Positions 21,859 through 29,494 of a DNA stretch of 31,493 nucleotides are shown here, in pieces (positions within the stretch are counted from its first letter, which is position 1; each line of letters starts with the position of its first letter). The stretch comes from JAJRXR01 sp044439985 (GTDB lineage: Bacteria > Planctomycetota > Phycisphaerae > Phycisphaerales > UBA1924). The notes below the pieces were generated by a model, which had not been told where the DNA came from, did not search any database, and worked only from the letters and a program-made list of their open reading frames with translations. The DNA is taken from assembly GCA_044439985.1 (NCBI GenBank), contig JBITAG010000127.1:1-31493 (forward strand). The letters are read 5' to 3'. The translations under genes and the position numbers were made by a program.

Positions 21859-24800
21859 TCAGTAGGGGAGCGAGTCGAGCAGGCCCGGGAAGTTCCGCTC
21901 CTCTTCCTCGTTCTGGATGAGGATCGTGGGCTTCAGGAGGATGAGCAGGGTCTGCTCTTCCTTGACGTCCACGCGGTTGGAGAAGAACCGGGAGAGGATC
22001 GGGATCTTGCTCAGCACGGGCACGCCGGACTCGACCTCAAGCTCGTTGATGATCCGCTGACCGCCGAGCAGGATGGTGCCCTGATCGGGGATCGTGGAGG
22101 TGGTCTGCACCGCCGTGACGGTCACCGAGGGGAGCTGGATGACCGAGCCGGTGTCGGCCGAGTCGACGAGCTGGCCGCCCGCGACGGCGGTGACGGTCCG
22201 CTCCTCGAACCCGACCAGCTCGGCGATCTGGGCGTCCACGTTCAGCGTGACGTAACGCCGGTCGGCGCTGACCACACCGTCGATCAGCAGACGCACACAC
22301 TCGTTGAGGGGCGTGATGTTCGGGTCGAAGCCGACCGCCGAGTCCGAGACGACCGGGGTGAGGTTGGAGATGAAGGCGGTCTGGGTCGCGACGACGATGT
22401 TGGCCGTCTGCCCGTTCGTGAAGGTCAGGCGGGGCGCGGTGAGCGACACCGACCGCTGGTCGGCCTGCGTCGCCTGCACGAGGAAGTCCACCTGGATGTC
22501 GTCGAGGAAGGTGCCCGCGACCGAGAGGGCGGGGTTCTGGGAGAGGATGCCCGCGGCGAAGGAGCTGGCGGTCGCCAGCGAGTTGGTGATGCCGAAGGAG
22601 TTCTGCGTCGCCGGGATCACGGACCACTCGTCGCCCTGGGTGCCCGGGGCGAAGATGGGCTGGACGATCTGGCCCAGGGCGTCCGGGACGGTGTCGCCGT
22701 CGGTGTCGATCGGGAGACCGTTGGCGCCGCCGACCGTGCCGTCCCCCAGGTTGCCGGTCGGACGACCGGTGTTGGGATCCACGTAATCGGAAAGCCGGAG
22801 GGAGGGGTCGAGCGCCCGGTTGATGGCGAACTCGTTGTTGGAGTTGAAGTAGACGTCGAGGTCGAACCCGATCTGCTCGAAGAAGTTCTGATCGACGAGC
22901 AGGAAGCGGGTCTCGACGTTGATCTGCATCGCGCGGACCTGGCGGAGCTTGCCGAGCAGCCCGATGATCTCGCGGTGGATGCGGGGGGTGGTGGTGATGA
23001 TCAGGTTGCCGTTGAGTTCCTGGATCGAGCTGGTGTCACCGCCAAGGTCCGTCCAGCCATCGGGGTCGATGGTGTTCTGGACAATGGTGGTGATCTGCTC
23101 GACGCGCTCCTCGCGCGGGACGCGCTCACGGTCCTGGGTCTGCCCGGAGAAGGGGCTCTGCCCGCCGCCGCCCTGCCCCGCCTGCAGGATGGACTGCAGG
23201 TCGAACTCGGGCGCCTCGTCGTAGTCGGGGACCTCGATGAGCAGGTCGCGGATGTCGTAGATCTCGAGGCTCGTGTTGCGACGCAGCACCTCGTCGGAGG
23301 CGATGGTCAGGATGCCGTCCGTGATCGCCCAGCTCGCGGGCAGGTCGGGGTCGGAGACCTTCTCGAGGACACGGTCGAGGACCGTCTCGACCGGGACGGC
23401 CGAGAGGGAGAGGTTGACCGGGGTCTCCTGGTCGATGCCGATGTCATCGAGGCTCAGCCAGTCGACGTCCATGTTGACGCCCGCGTAGCTCTCGATGAAG
23501 CCGAGCACGTCCACCAGCGCGTTGTCCTGGAAGTTGACCGGCATGGTCTTGTCCTGGATCGACGCGAGGGCCGCCCGGTTGGCGGCGCTCTCGGCGAACT
23601 GCGAGGGCTCGCCGCGCAGGAAGCTGATCGCGGGCCAATCGTCCGGGTAGGCGATGATCCGCTCGGGGAGCACCATCGCCGCCTCGTTCTCCACCGCCTG
23701 CTTGGCGTACGAGAGGCTCTTCTCCCGCTGAATGTCCATGTACTGGCGGTAGATGATCGTGTCCTGGATCACGTCCCGGAGCAGCAGGCCCGCGGGATTC
23801 TGCGGGTCGATGAACAGGATCTGATCCACGACCTGCAGCGCTTCCTCGTACTTCAGCTCGAGCTGAAGCTGCCGGATCCGCTCGATCGCGTCGAGGATCT
23901 GCTTGTCGTTGGCGGCCTGACGCTCGGCCTCCAGCTGCTGACGCTGACGCTCGATCTGCGCCGCCCGGTCCTCCGTCTCCTGGATCCGGATCTGCTCCTC
24001 ACGCTGGGCGACGATCGAGTTGAGTTCGTCAACCTCGCTCAGGTACGACTCACGCGTGGACTCGTCCAGGGCGCCGGCGGCCTCGTTGACCGTCAGGCGG
24101 GCCTGGGCGGTCAGGTTGCGGGCCGCCGAGACGTCGCCCGACTCAAGCGCCGTGCGGGCCTGCTCCATCTGGTTGCGGAACTGGGCCTCGGTCCGCTGGC
24201 GGATCAGATCGTTCCGCTCGCCGAAGTCATCCAGCGGCCCCCCCGCGGTGGGCTGGGCGCCCAGCTCGATCGAGATCTCGTCGAGGCGGTTCTGGATGTG
24301 CTGGCGTTGGTCGCCGGTCAGCTGCGACCCGTAGACGCTCAACGCCTGGCGGTACTTGTCGCCCGCCTCGACGAGGCGGCGCTCGGCGAAGGCGGCGTCC
24401 GCCTCCCCGAGCAGCACGTTCGCCTGGTAGTTCTCCGCCCGGTCGATCGGGTCGGAGGGCTGCACGTCCACCTCGACCAGGTCCACCGCCGGGGCGGTGA
24501 CCGGCTCGGGCTGCGTGGTCGCCGCGGGGGCGTCCTGCGCGGGCTGGGTGGTGGCGGGCTGGGCGTCGAGCAGCCCGACGACGTCGTCGGGCTGCTCGCT
24601 CAGGAGCCAGTCCACGTCCTCCGCCGGCCCCTCCATGACGCTCAGGCGGACGCTGGAGGTGTCGAACAGCTCCCCGTTGATCCGCTCCAGCTCGACGATC
24701 CGCCCGAGGTACCGGTCGGCCTTCGCCGCCCGCTGGGCGCCGATGTCCGCCCCGACGCGGGTGACGCGTTCGAGCGCGGCCTTCGCCTCGGCGTACTTGC

Positions 24801-25332
24801 CCCCCTCGAAGTCGAGGGCGGCCTGATCCGCCAGGCGGGCCATCGCCCCACGCATCGACTGGCGCTGCCCGTTGACGAGCATGAGCACCGCCTGGCTCGA
24901 CTCACGCTGCTCGCTCGTCGCGCCCGGGGCGTCGATCACCTCGCGGGCGTGACGCTCGGCCGTCACCAGGTCCTGCCGGGTCATCGCCAGCTCGGCCTTC
25001 TGGAGGCTCACGTCAACCGGGTCCGCGGCCCGCAGGCGGGCGTCCACGGAGCTGAGCAGCTGGAACAGACGCATGCTCTCGCGGTCGGTCAGACCGACCG
25101 CCGACCCGCCCCGGGACAGCTCGATGAGCATCGCCCGCGCACGGATGAGTTTGCCCTCGACCATCAGATCGCTGGCGCGGGTGAGCATCTCGCTCGCCCC
25201 GGCGCTGACCTGCTTCACCTCGGTCGGGCCTGCGTCAGGCGCGGCGGAAAGGGTGCTCGCCATGCCACCGAGCGCGAACGCTGAGGCGGCAAGAACAAGC
25301 GAACGGGCAGTTCGATACGCGTGGTTGGTCAT
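21859..25332 (-). CDS. Very long secretin (GspD/PilQ family) with amino-terminal repeat and coiled-coil region
   Basis: A protein of 1157 residues. The ATG at 25332 has GGAG six bases upstream and yields a signal peptide (MTNHAYRTARSLVLAASAFA, cleavage near LSAAP). Residues about 40-560 are helical and repeat-rich, with a Pro/Ala/Thr-rich break near 270-300 (TTQPAQDAPAATTQPEP) and a coiled coil near 460-500 (EDRAAQIERQRQQLEAERQA). Residues about 597-720 look like STN/secretin N domains (MPVNFQDNALVDVLGFIESY, NLSLSAVPVETVLDRVLEKV). A second N-type repeat spans about 770-830 (IITTTPRIHREIIGLLGKLR). The carboxy-terminal secretin pore ends VPVLSKIPILSRFFSNR and EEQTLLILLKPTIL. Secretins form the outer-membrane ring for type II secretion or type IV pili. 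The size is roughly twice that of ordinary GspD because of the front region. No other secretion gene adjoins it. Confidence 0.9.
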   Translation of the reverse strand: MTNHAYRTARSLVLAASAFALGGMASTLSAAPDAGPTEVKQVSAGASEMLTRASDLMVEGKLIRARAMLIELSRGGSAVGLTDRESMRLFQLLSSVDARLRAADPVDVSLQKAELAMTRQDLVTAERHAREVIDAPGATSEQRESSQAVLMLVNGQRQSMRGAMARLADQAALDFEGGKYAEAKAALERVTRVGADIGAQRAAKADRYLGRIVELERINGELFDTSSVRLSVMEGPAEDVDWLLSEQPDDVVGLLDAQPATTQPAQDAPAATTQPEPVTAPAVDLVEVDVQPSDPIDRAENYQANVLLGEADAAFAERRLVEAGDKYRQALSVYGSQLTGDQRQHIQNRLDEISIELGAQPTAGGPLDDFGERNDLIRQRTEAQFRNQMEQARTALESGDVSAARNLTAQARLTVNEAAGALDESTRESYLSEVDELNSIVAQREEQIRIQETEDRAAQIERQRQQLEAERQAANDKQILDAIERIRQLQLELKYEEALQVVDQILFIDPQNPAGLLLRDVIQDTIIYRQYMDIQREKSLSYAKQAVENEAAMVLPERIIAYPDDWPAISFLRGEPSQFAESAANRAALASIQDKTMPVNFQDNALVDVLGFIESYAGVNMDVDWLSLDDIGIDQETPVNLSLSAVPVETVLDRVLEKVSDPDLPASWAITDGILTIASDEVLRRNTSLEIYDIRDLLIEVPDYDEAPEFDLQSILQAGQGGGGQSPFSGQTQDRERVPREERVEQITTIVQNTIDPDGWTDLGGDTSSIQELNGNLIITTTPRIHREIIGLLGKLRQVRAMQINVETRFLLVDQNFFEQIGFDLDVYFNSNNEFAINRALDPSLRLSDYVDPNTGRPTGNLGDGTVGGANGLPIDTDGDTVPDALGQIVQPIFAPGTQGDEWSVIPATQNSFGITNSLATASSFAAGILSQNPALSVAGTFLDDIQVDFLVQATQADQRSVSLTAPRLTFTNGQTANIVVATQTAFISNLTPVVSDSAVGFDPNITPLNECVRLLIDGVVSADRRYVTLNVDAQIAELVGFEERTVTAVAGGQLVDSADTGSVIQLPSVTVTAVQTTSTIPDQGTILLGGQRIINELEVESGVPVLSKIPILSRFFSNRVDVKEEQTLLILLKPTILIQNEEEERNFPGLLDSLPY

Positions 25333-25393
25333 CCCGGACTCCACAGGACGGGTGTGTGTTGCTGGCACGGGTCATGTGCCGTGGGGGTTCGTT

Positions 25394-25465
25394 GCGGGTT
25401 CATCCCTGAACCGAGCGGCGTCCGCTCGGCGGACGGGCCGGTGTTGCGGGACCGGCCCAACCCGC
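25394..25465 (-). promoter_or_regulatory. Multibranch RNA structure in the secretin 5' leader
   Basis: An outer stem pairs GCGGGTT (25394-25400) with AACCCGC (25459-25465). It encloses two perfect 8-bp hairpins, CCGAGCGG/CCGCTCGG (25411-25429) and GGGCCGGT/ACCGGCCC (25435-25458), the second abutting the outer stem. A competing hairpin, GGTTCA/TGAACC (25397-25412), would break both the outer stem and the first hairpin. The whole lies 62 bases before the secretin ATG. The layout is that of a regulatory three-way junction, but it matches no riboswitch class I can name. The rest of the gene-free stretch 25333-25684 holds the candidate promoter and a short hairpin at 25528-25542. Confidence 0.5.
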
Positions 25466-25543
25466 GGTGTCTGCGTCTGGGCCTCGCCTCCCGACGTTGA
25501 CCCTTCCCACACGCGACGCGGACCGTTTCGGCCCAGGGCCGAG

Positions 25544-25572
25544 AAGATAGCGACGCGAACTAGGGATCGCAA
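25544..25572 (-). promoter_or_regulatory. Candidate promoter of the secretin gene
   Basis: On the minus strand TTGCGA (25572-25567) and TATCTT (25549-25544) are separated by 17 bases, each matching the consensus at four of six positions. A start site near 25537 would give a leader of about 205 bases that includes the whole multibranch structure at 25394-25465. Confidence 0.4.
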
Positions 25573-25684
25573 ACCTTTGTCGTTGCCGATTTCCGTGGTC
25601 GGCTTTCGTTCGGATCTCGGAAGCGGGGCCGAGAATCACCTCTCCTCCATCGTTCGAGGGCCGCACGCCCCCGGTTCCGCCCGC

Positions 25685-26677
25685 TTAGAGCCATCGTGCC
25701 GAGAGCACCCCGTGCTCCGGGCTTCCCTCCTTCTCACCCCCCATCGACTTGAGCAGTTCCTGCGTCTGCTCGGGTCGCATCCGGTCGCCGGCGACGATGA
25801 TCAGGTCCACCCACGCCCCGGCGCTCTCCCGGTCGATCTTCCCCGAGGCGACCTCCGAGGCGATCTCCTCCGCCTCGCTCAGGCAGGAGGCCCGCAGGAT
25901 GACCTCCAGGTAGCGCTCCTGCGGCTGGGCCTCGCTGGCGCACCGGACCAGACACCGCCAGTCCGTCTGCCCCAGCTCGTTCCCGTCGTCGTCGAGGTTC
26001 TGCTCCGCGTCCACGTTCAGCACCAGGCGCCAGTCGTCCCGGAGCCGCTCGACGATCTCCTCCCCGGTGAGCAGATCCGGGCGGTCGGGGGGCGCCAGGA
26101 GCACCGTCCGGTGCTCGTGGGCGCTCGAGTCGGCCCCGCGGGGGTCGTCCACCGGCTCGAGATCGAACGCCGCGAGGATCTTCTCCACGCGGGGGCGGTC
26201 CTCGGGCGTCGCCCGGACGGTCACGATCTTGTTCTCATCCACGAAAACGTAGATGAACGGGTCGTCGCACATCGCGCCGAAACCCACCATCCCGTCCTCA
26301 AAGAAAAACGCCCGGAACCGGCGCAACGCGTCCAGCAGCCGGTCCTGGCCCACCAGCTCGTAGGCGATGTAGGGGTCGATCTCCCGGTAGGCGTCGTGCC
26401 CGATGTAGTCGAGGATCGGGAAGACCCGCCCCGGCATGAGGGAGAGGAGCTGACGCACCAGCGGCTCGAGCCGCTCGGCCGTCACGACGATGTCGAAGAC
26501 GTACCGGTCGGGCCACTCTTCCCAGTCGCCCCCCTCGTTGTCCCCGTCCGAGGGCTCGAACTCCATGGTGTACCCCTGGCGGGGCTCGATGGGCTCCACG
26601 GGGTAGACCCCCAGCGGGAAGGCCATCCCGTCCTGGGTCACCCGCGTCAGGCTCTCATCCACTCGACACCCGGTCAT
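25685..26677 (-). CDS. Unrecognised acidic protein
   Basis: A protein of 330 residues from ATG 26677; a second start at residue 18 (MAFPLGVYPVEP) is possible. I do not recognise the family. It has no signal peptide or membrane segment. It is rich in Asp and Glu, and seems to have an alpha/beta front part (RYVFDIVVTAERLEPLVRQL, IYVFVDENKIVTVRATPEDR) and a second part beginning near residue 185 (RTVLLAPPDRPDLLTGEEIV, ERYLEVILRASCLSEAEEIA). Both parts contain a pattern of strands followed by a helix ending in a hydrophobic-Asp turn, so an internal duplication is possible. The reading frame is supported by codon-position GC bias and by divergent placement against coaX across 96 bases. It ends 352 bases before the secretin start. 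Confidence 0.65.
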   Translation of the reverse strand: MTGCRVDESLTRVTQDGMAFPLGVYPVEPIEPRQGYTMEFEPSDGDNEGGDWEEWPDRYVFDIVVTAERLEPLVRQLLSLMPGRVFPILDYIGHDAYREIDPYIAYELVGQDRLLDALRRFRAFFFEDGMVGFGAMCDDPFIYVFVDENKIVTVRATPEDRPRVEKILAAFDLEPVDDPRGADSSAHEHRTVLLAPPDRPDLLTGEEIVERLRDDWRLVLNVDAEQNLDDDGNELGQTDWRCLVRCASEAQPQERYLEVILRASCLSEAEEIASEVASGKIDRESAGAWVDLIIVAGDRMRPEQTQELLKSMGGEKEGSPEHGVLSARWL

Positions 26678-26773
26678 TCCCGTCCGGTCCTCCCTCGGGC
26701 GACCCGCCCGATCGCAGGGCGAGGGTAGCGTGGCCCGACCCCGGTCGACGCGCGCCGGGCCCTACCCTCAGGC

Positions 26774-27568
26774 ATGAGCCAGGCCCCGACATCGAATGAC
26801 ACGCTCGTCGCCGTCGCCGTGGGAAACACCCGCACCCGGTTCGGGGTGTTCACGGGCAGCGAGCTGGGGACCCCCCGCTCCGTGGAGAACGCCGATCCCG
26901 CAGCCCTGATCCGGGCGATCGCCGAGGAGGCGGGCAAGCTCGAGGACTCGGTGGTCGTGATCGCCTCGGTGAACGACGAGGTGGCCGACGCGCTGGAGGA
27001 GGGGCTCGGCGGGGTGCTCGAGTCCCCCCCCATGCGGATCGGGCGTGACATCCCGATCCCGCTGGTCCACACGCTCTCGGACGCCTCGACGCTGGGACAG
27101 GACCGGATGCTCAACGCGTTGGGGGCCTCGGCGCGCGCGCGCCAGGCGTGTGTCGTGGTGGACGCCGGCACCGCGGTGACCGTGGACTATGTGGACGCCG
27201 AGGGCGTCTTCCGTGGCGGGCTGATCGCCCCGGGGCTGAACATGATGCTTCAGTCCCTGCACGAGCACACGGCCGCCCTGCCCCTGCTCCGGTATGAGCG
27301 GCCCGAGGCGGGGAGCGGCCCGGGCGGGTCGGACACCGCCAGCGCGATGCAGCTCGGGGTGACGATGGCCCTGCGTGGGCTGGTGCGTCTGGCCGTTGAG
27401 ACCTTCGCGATCCGCTACGAGGGGTACCCGCAGGTCGTGGCGACCGGTGGCGACCTGGGCGTGCTCGAAGAGGACGACGCGATCGAGCACTTCGTGCCGG
27501 ATCTTCAGCTCATCGGGATCCACACCTGCTGCCTGGGCACGCTCGCGGACGCCGACGACGACGAGTAG
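26774..27568 (+). CDS. coaX: Type III pantothenate kinase (CoaX) lacking the first conserved Asp
   Basis: A protein of 264 residues, the usual CoaX length. CoaX performs the first step of coenzyme A synthesis, ATP-dependent phosphorylation of pantothenate, and belongs to the ASKHA fold. Visible motifs are VAVGNTRTRFGVF (phosphate loop), the GQDRMLNALGA block, VVVDAGTAVTVDYVD, FRGGLIAPGLNMM and VVATGGDLG. The family normally has Asp at the start of the phosphate loop (D-x-GNT); here that codon (26816-26818) is GCC, giving Ala 15. The other two acidic positions (GQDR and DAGTA) are kept. The enzyme could be altered in metal or ATP binding, or could have become regulatory like the related Baf proteins. 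The neighbouring GTPase starts nine bases downstream, so the two are cotranscribed. Confidence 0.85.
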   Translation: MSQAPTSNDTLVAVAVGNTRTRFGVFTGSELGTPRSVENADPAALIRAIAEEAGKLEDSVVVIASVNDEVADALEEGLGGVLESPPMRIGRDIPIPLVHTLSDASTLGQDRMLNALGASARARQACVVVDAGTAVTVDYVDAEGVFRGGLIAPGLNMMLQSLHEHTAALPLLRYERPEAGSGPGGSDTASAMQLGVTMALRGLVRLAVETFAIRYEGYPQVVATGGDLGVLEEDDAIEHFVPDLQLIGIHTCCLGTLADADDDE

Positions 27569-27577
27569 GGCGTGGCG

Positions 27578-28549
27578 ATGCGGTTCGCCATCCAGACGCC
27601 CCTGGCCCCGGGGGCCATCGGCGTGGTCGCGCTCTGCGGCGAGGACCTTGACGCGGACCTGGCGTCGCTCGGGCTCTCCACGCCGGTGGGGCGGGTCCGC
27701 CACTGCGATCTGCTCGGCGTGGACCGGGGGCTGGTCGCCCGCTGGAGCCCGACCCGGGCCGATCTGACCCCGCACGGGGGCGTGCGTCTGATGCGCACGC
27801 TCGCGGAGGCCCTGCGAGCACGCGGCGTGATCGAGGCGACGCTCGATCCCCGTGAGGCGTACCCGGAAGCCGGGTCGCTCATCGAGGCGCGCGCGCTGGC
27901 GGCCCTCTCGATGGCGCCGAGCGAGCGGGCGATCGATCTGTTGCTCGATCAGCCCCGGCGGTGGTCGGGGGTGGACGAGGGCGTGGGGGAGGAGCGTCTG
28001 GCGCCGCACGCGGCGCTCCGGCATCTGCTCCACCCCCCGCTGGTGGTGATCGCGGGCGCGCCCAACATCGGGAAGTCCACGCTGGTGAACGAGCTTTCGG
28101 GGCGGCGGGTGTCGGTGGTCGCGGATGAGTCGGGGACGACCCGGGATCACGTGGGGGTGACGCTGGAACTCGATGGCCTCACGGTGCGCTGTCTGGATCT
28201 GCCCGGATTGGAGGAGGGCTCGACCGGACCGGACGCGCGGGCGCAGGCGCTGGCCCGCGATGTGCTTCGGGTCTCGGACCTGGTGCTGCTCTGCGGGAGC
28301 GGGGAGACACCCCCGCCCGACCCGGAAGACCTCGGGATCGGGGGAAGGCTGACGCGTCGGGTGCAGCTCCGGTCGGACCTGGGCGAGTCGCGTTGGGAGG
28401 CCGATGTGCGGGTCAGCGCCCTGGCGCGCGAGGGGCTGGAGGGTCTGGCTCGGGCGATCCGGGGGGCGTTGGTCCCGGACCGGGCGCTCGCGGACCCGCG
28501 AGCGTGGCGATTCTGGGAGGCGTCTCCCGGTGGCGAGGGGCGTTCCTAG
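27578..28549 (+). CDS. Reduced MnmE-like GTPase
   Basis: A protein of 323 residues from ATG 27578 (an in-frame GTG lies at 27572). Residues 1-65 align with the tetrahydrofolate-binding MnmE amino-terminal domain (FAIQTPLAPGAIGVVALCGE) and PHGGVRLMRTLAEALRARGV echoes the MnmE CHGG block. Residues about 159-300 are the G domain: G1 GAPNIGKSTL, G2 GTTRDHVG, G3 DLPGLEEG. G4, normally NKxD, reads LRSDL and has lost Asn and Lys. MnmE is usually about 450 residues, with the second half of the helical domain and a CxGK carboxy terminus; both are missing here, as the protein stops soon after the G domain. It could be a shortened MnmE working with MnmG (9165-11084) or a diverged regulatory paralogue. 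It follows coaX by nine bases. Confidence 0.75.
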   Translation: MRFAIQTPLAPGAIGVVALCGEDLDADLASLGLSTPVGRVRHCDLLGVDRGLVARWSPTRADLTPHGGVRLMRTLAEALRARGVIEATLDPREAYPEAGSLIEARALAALSMAPSERAIDLLLDQPRRWSGVDEGVGEERLAPHAALRHLLHPPLVVIAGAPNIGKSTLVNELSGRRVSVVADESGTTRDHVGVTLELDGLTVRCLDLPGLEEGSTGPDARAQALARDVLRVSDLVLLCGSGETPPPDPEDLGIGGRLTRRVQLRSDLGESRWEADVRVSALAREGLEGLARAIRGALVPDRALADPRAWRFWEASPGGEGRS

Positions 28550-28611
28550 GATTCCCGCCCCCGGGCCTCGGCCCGGCGGTTCGCTGTTCCACATCCCACG
28601 GGGCCCACGAG

Positions 28612-29490
28612 ATGGACGAACGTCAACAGCAGATCAAGGCCGGCGCCGGGCTTGAGGACTCCCGGATCAACGAGGACTTCAAGGAGTTCCTTGAGAAGTG
28701 GGGGACGTGGCTGCTCGTGGTCGTCGCCCTGGCCTTCGGGGCGATGTGGGGGTACCAGAAGCTCGAGGAGCGTCGGGTGAACAAGGTGAACGCCGCGTTC
28801 GCCGCCTACGAGGGCGCCGCCGGCTCGACCAACCCGAACCCGCAGGCGTTGCTGCAGGTCGCCGAGGAGTACGACGGCGTGCGCGCCGTCCCGGACCTGG
28901 CCCGTCTCCGACGCGCCGACATCTTCCTGCACGCGGCCCGGACGGGCCTGCGCCCCGGCGCGGAGTTCACGCCCGAGGGTGAGCTGATGAACGAGGATGA
29001 CCTGCTGGGCGACGACGAGATCGGGCGGTACATCGACCAGGCGCAGGGGCTCTACGCCCAGGTCTACGAGAGCGCGAGCGCGTCGGGGTCGATCCTCGCG
29101 ATCGACGCGGCGTTTGGTCTGGGGGCGGCGGGTGAGTCCAAGGGGGACGCCGAGATCGCCCGGCGCGGGTACGAGGCGGCGAAGCAGGCCGCGCAGGAGC
29201 ACGAGCGTCCGATCCTGGCTCGCCTGGCCGAAGAGCGTCTCAACGCGATCAGCGACGGCGTGCCGGCGCGTCCGACGCTGTACGCGTCGTCGGAGCTTCC
29301 CGAGCTGCCGCGCTACGAGCCCCCGGCGCCGACCCCGGTCGAGACGCAGATCCCCGTGGTGGGAGAGGATGAGTCGTCCGAGGCCGGACCGGCGGGCGGG
29401 ATGACCGACGAGGCGTCGGCTCCCGCGGGTGGCGAGGACGAGTCCACGCCGGAGGACGCGGGGGAGCCCGAGCCCTCCGACGCGCCCTGA
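28612..29490 (+). CDS. Single-span membrane protein with periplasmic repeat domain (YfgM-like)
   Basis: A protein of 292 residues. The ATG at 28612 is chosen because it puts the charged segment (MDERQQQIKAGAGLEDSRIN) just before the membrane helix WGTWLLVVVALAFGAMWGY (about residues 31-49). Longer in-frame extensions overlap the GTPase gene. After the helix come helical repeats of tetratricopeptide type (NKVNAAFAAYEGAAG, ALLQVAEEYDGVRAVPDLAR, IDQAQGLYAQVYESASASGS, AEIARRGYEAAKQAAQEHER), then an acidic Pro/Glu/Ala-rich tail from about residue 230. The order N-terminal helix plus repeats resembles YfgM, an ancillary SecYEG-associated chaperone, but the match is architectural only. A short GC hairpin (28561-28576) precedes the gene. 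Its stop lies four bases from the next start. Confidence 0.65.
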   Translation: MDERQQQIKAGAGLEDSRINEDFKEFLEKWGTWLLVVVALAFGAMWGYQKLEERRVNKVNAAFAAYEGAAGSTNPNPQALLQVAEEYDGVRAVPDLARLRRADIFLHAARTGLRPGAEFTPEGELMNEDDLLGDDEIGRYIDQAQGLYAQVYESASASGSILAIDAAFGLGAAGESKGDAEIARRGYEAAKQAAQEHERPILARLAEERLNAISDGVPARPTLYASSELPELPRYEPPAPTPVETQIPVVGEDESSEAGPAGGMTDEASAPAGGEDESTPEDAGEPEPSDAP

Positions 29491-29494
29491 GCCG

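Noticed and set aside
21829..25284. A 1151-codon open frame on the plus strand, antisense to the secretin gene
   Set aside because: The product is dominated by Leu, Arg, Val, Asp and Gly with no recognisable domain, as expected of the mirror frame of a GC-rich gene. The minus strand carries a signal peptide, secretin motifs, a ribosome site and a terminator.
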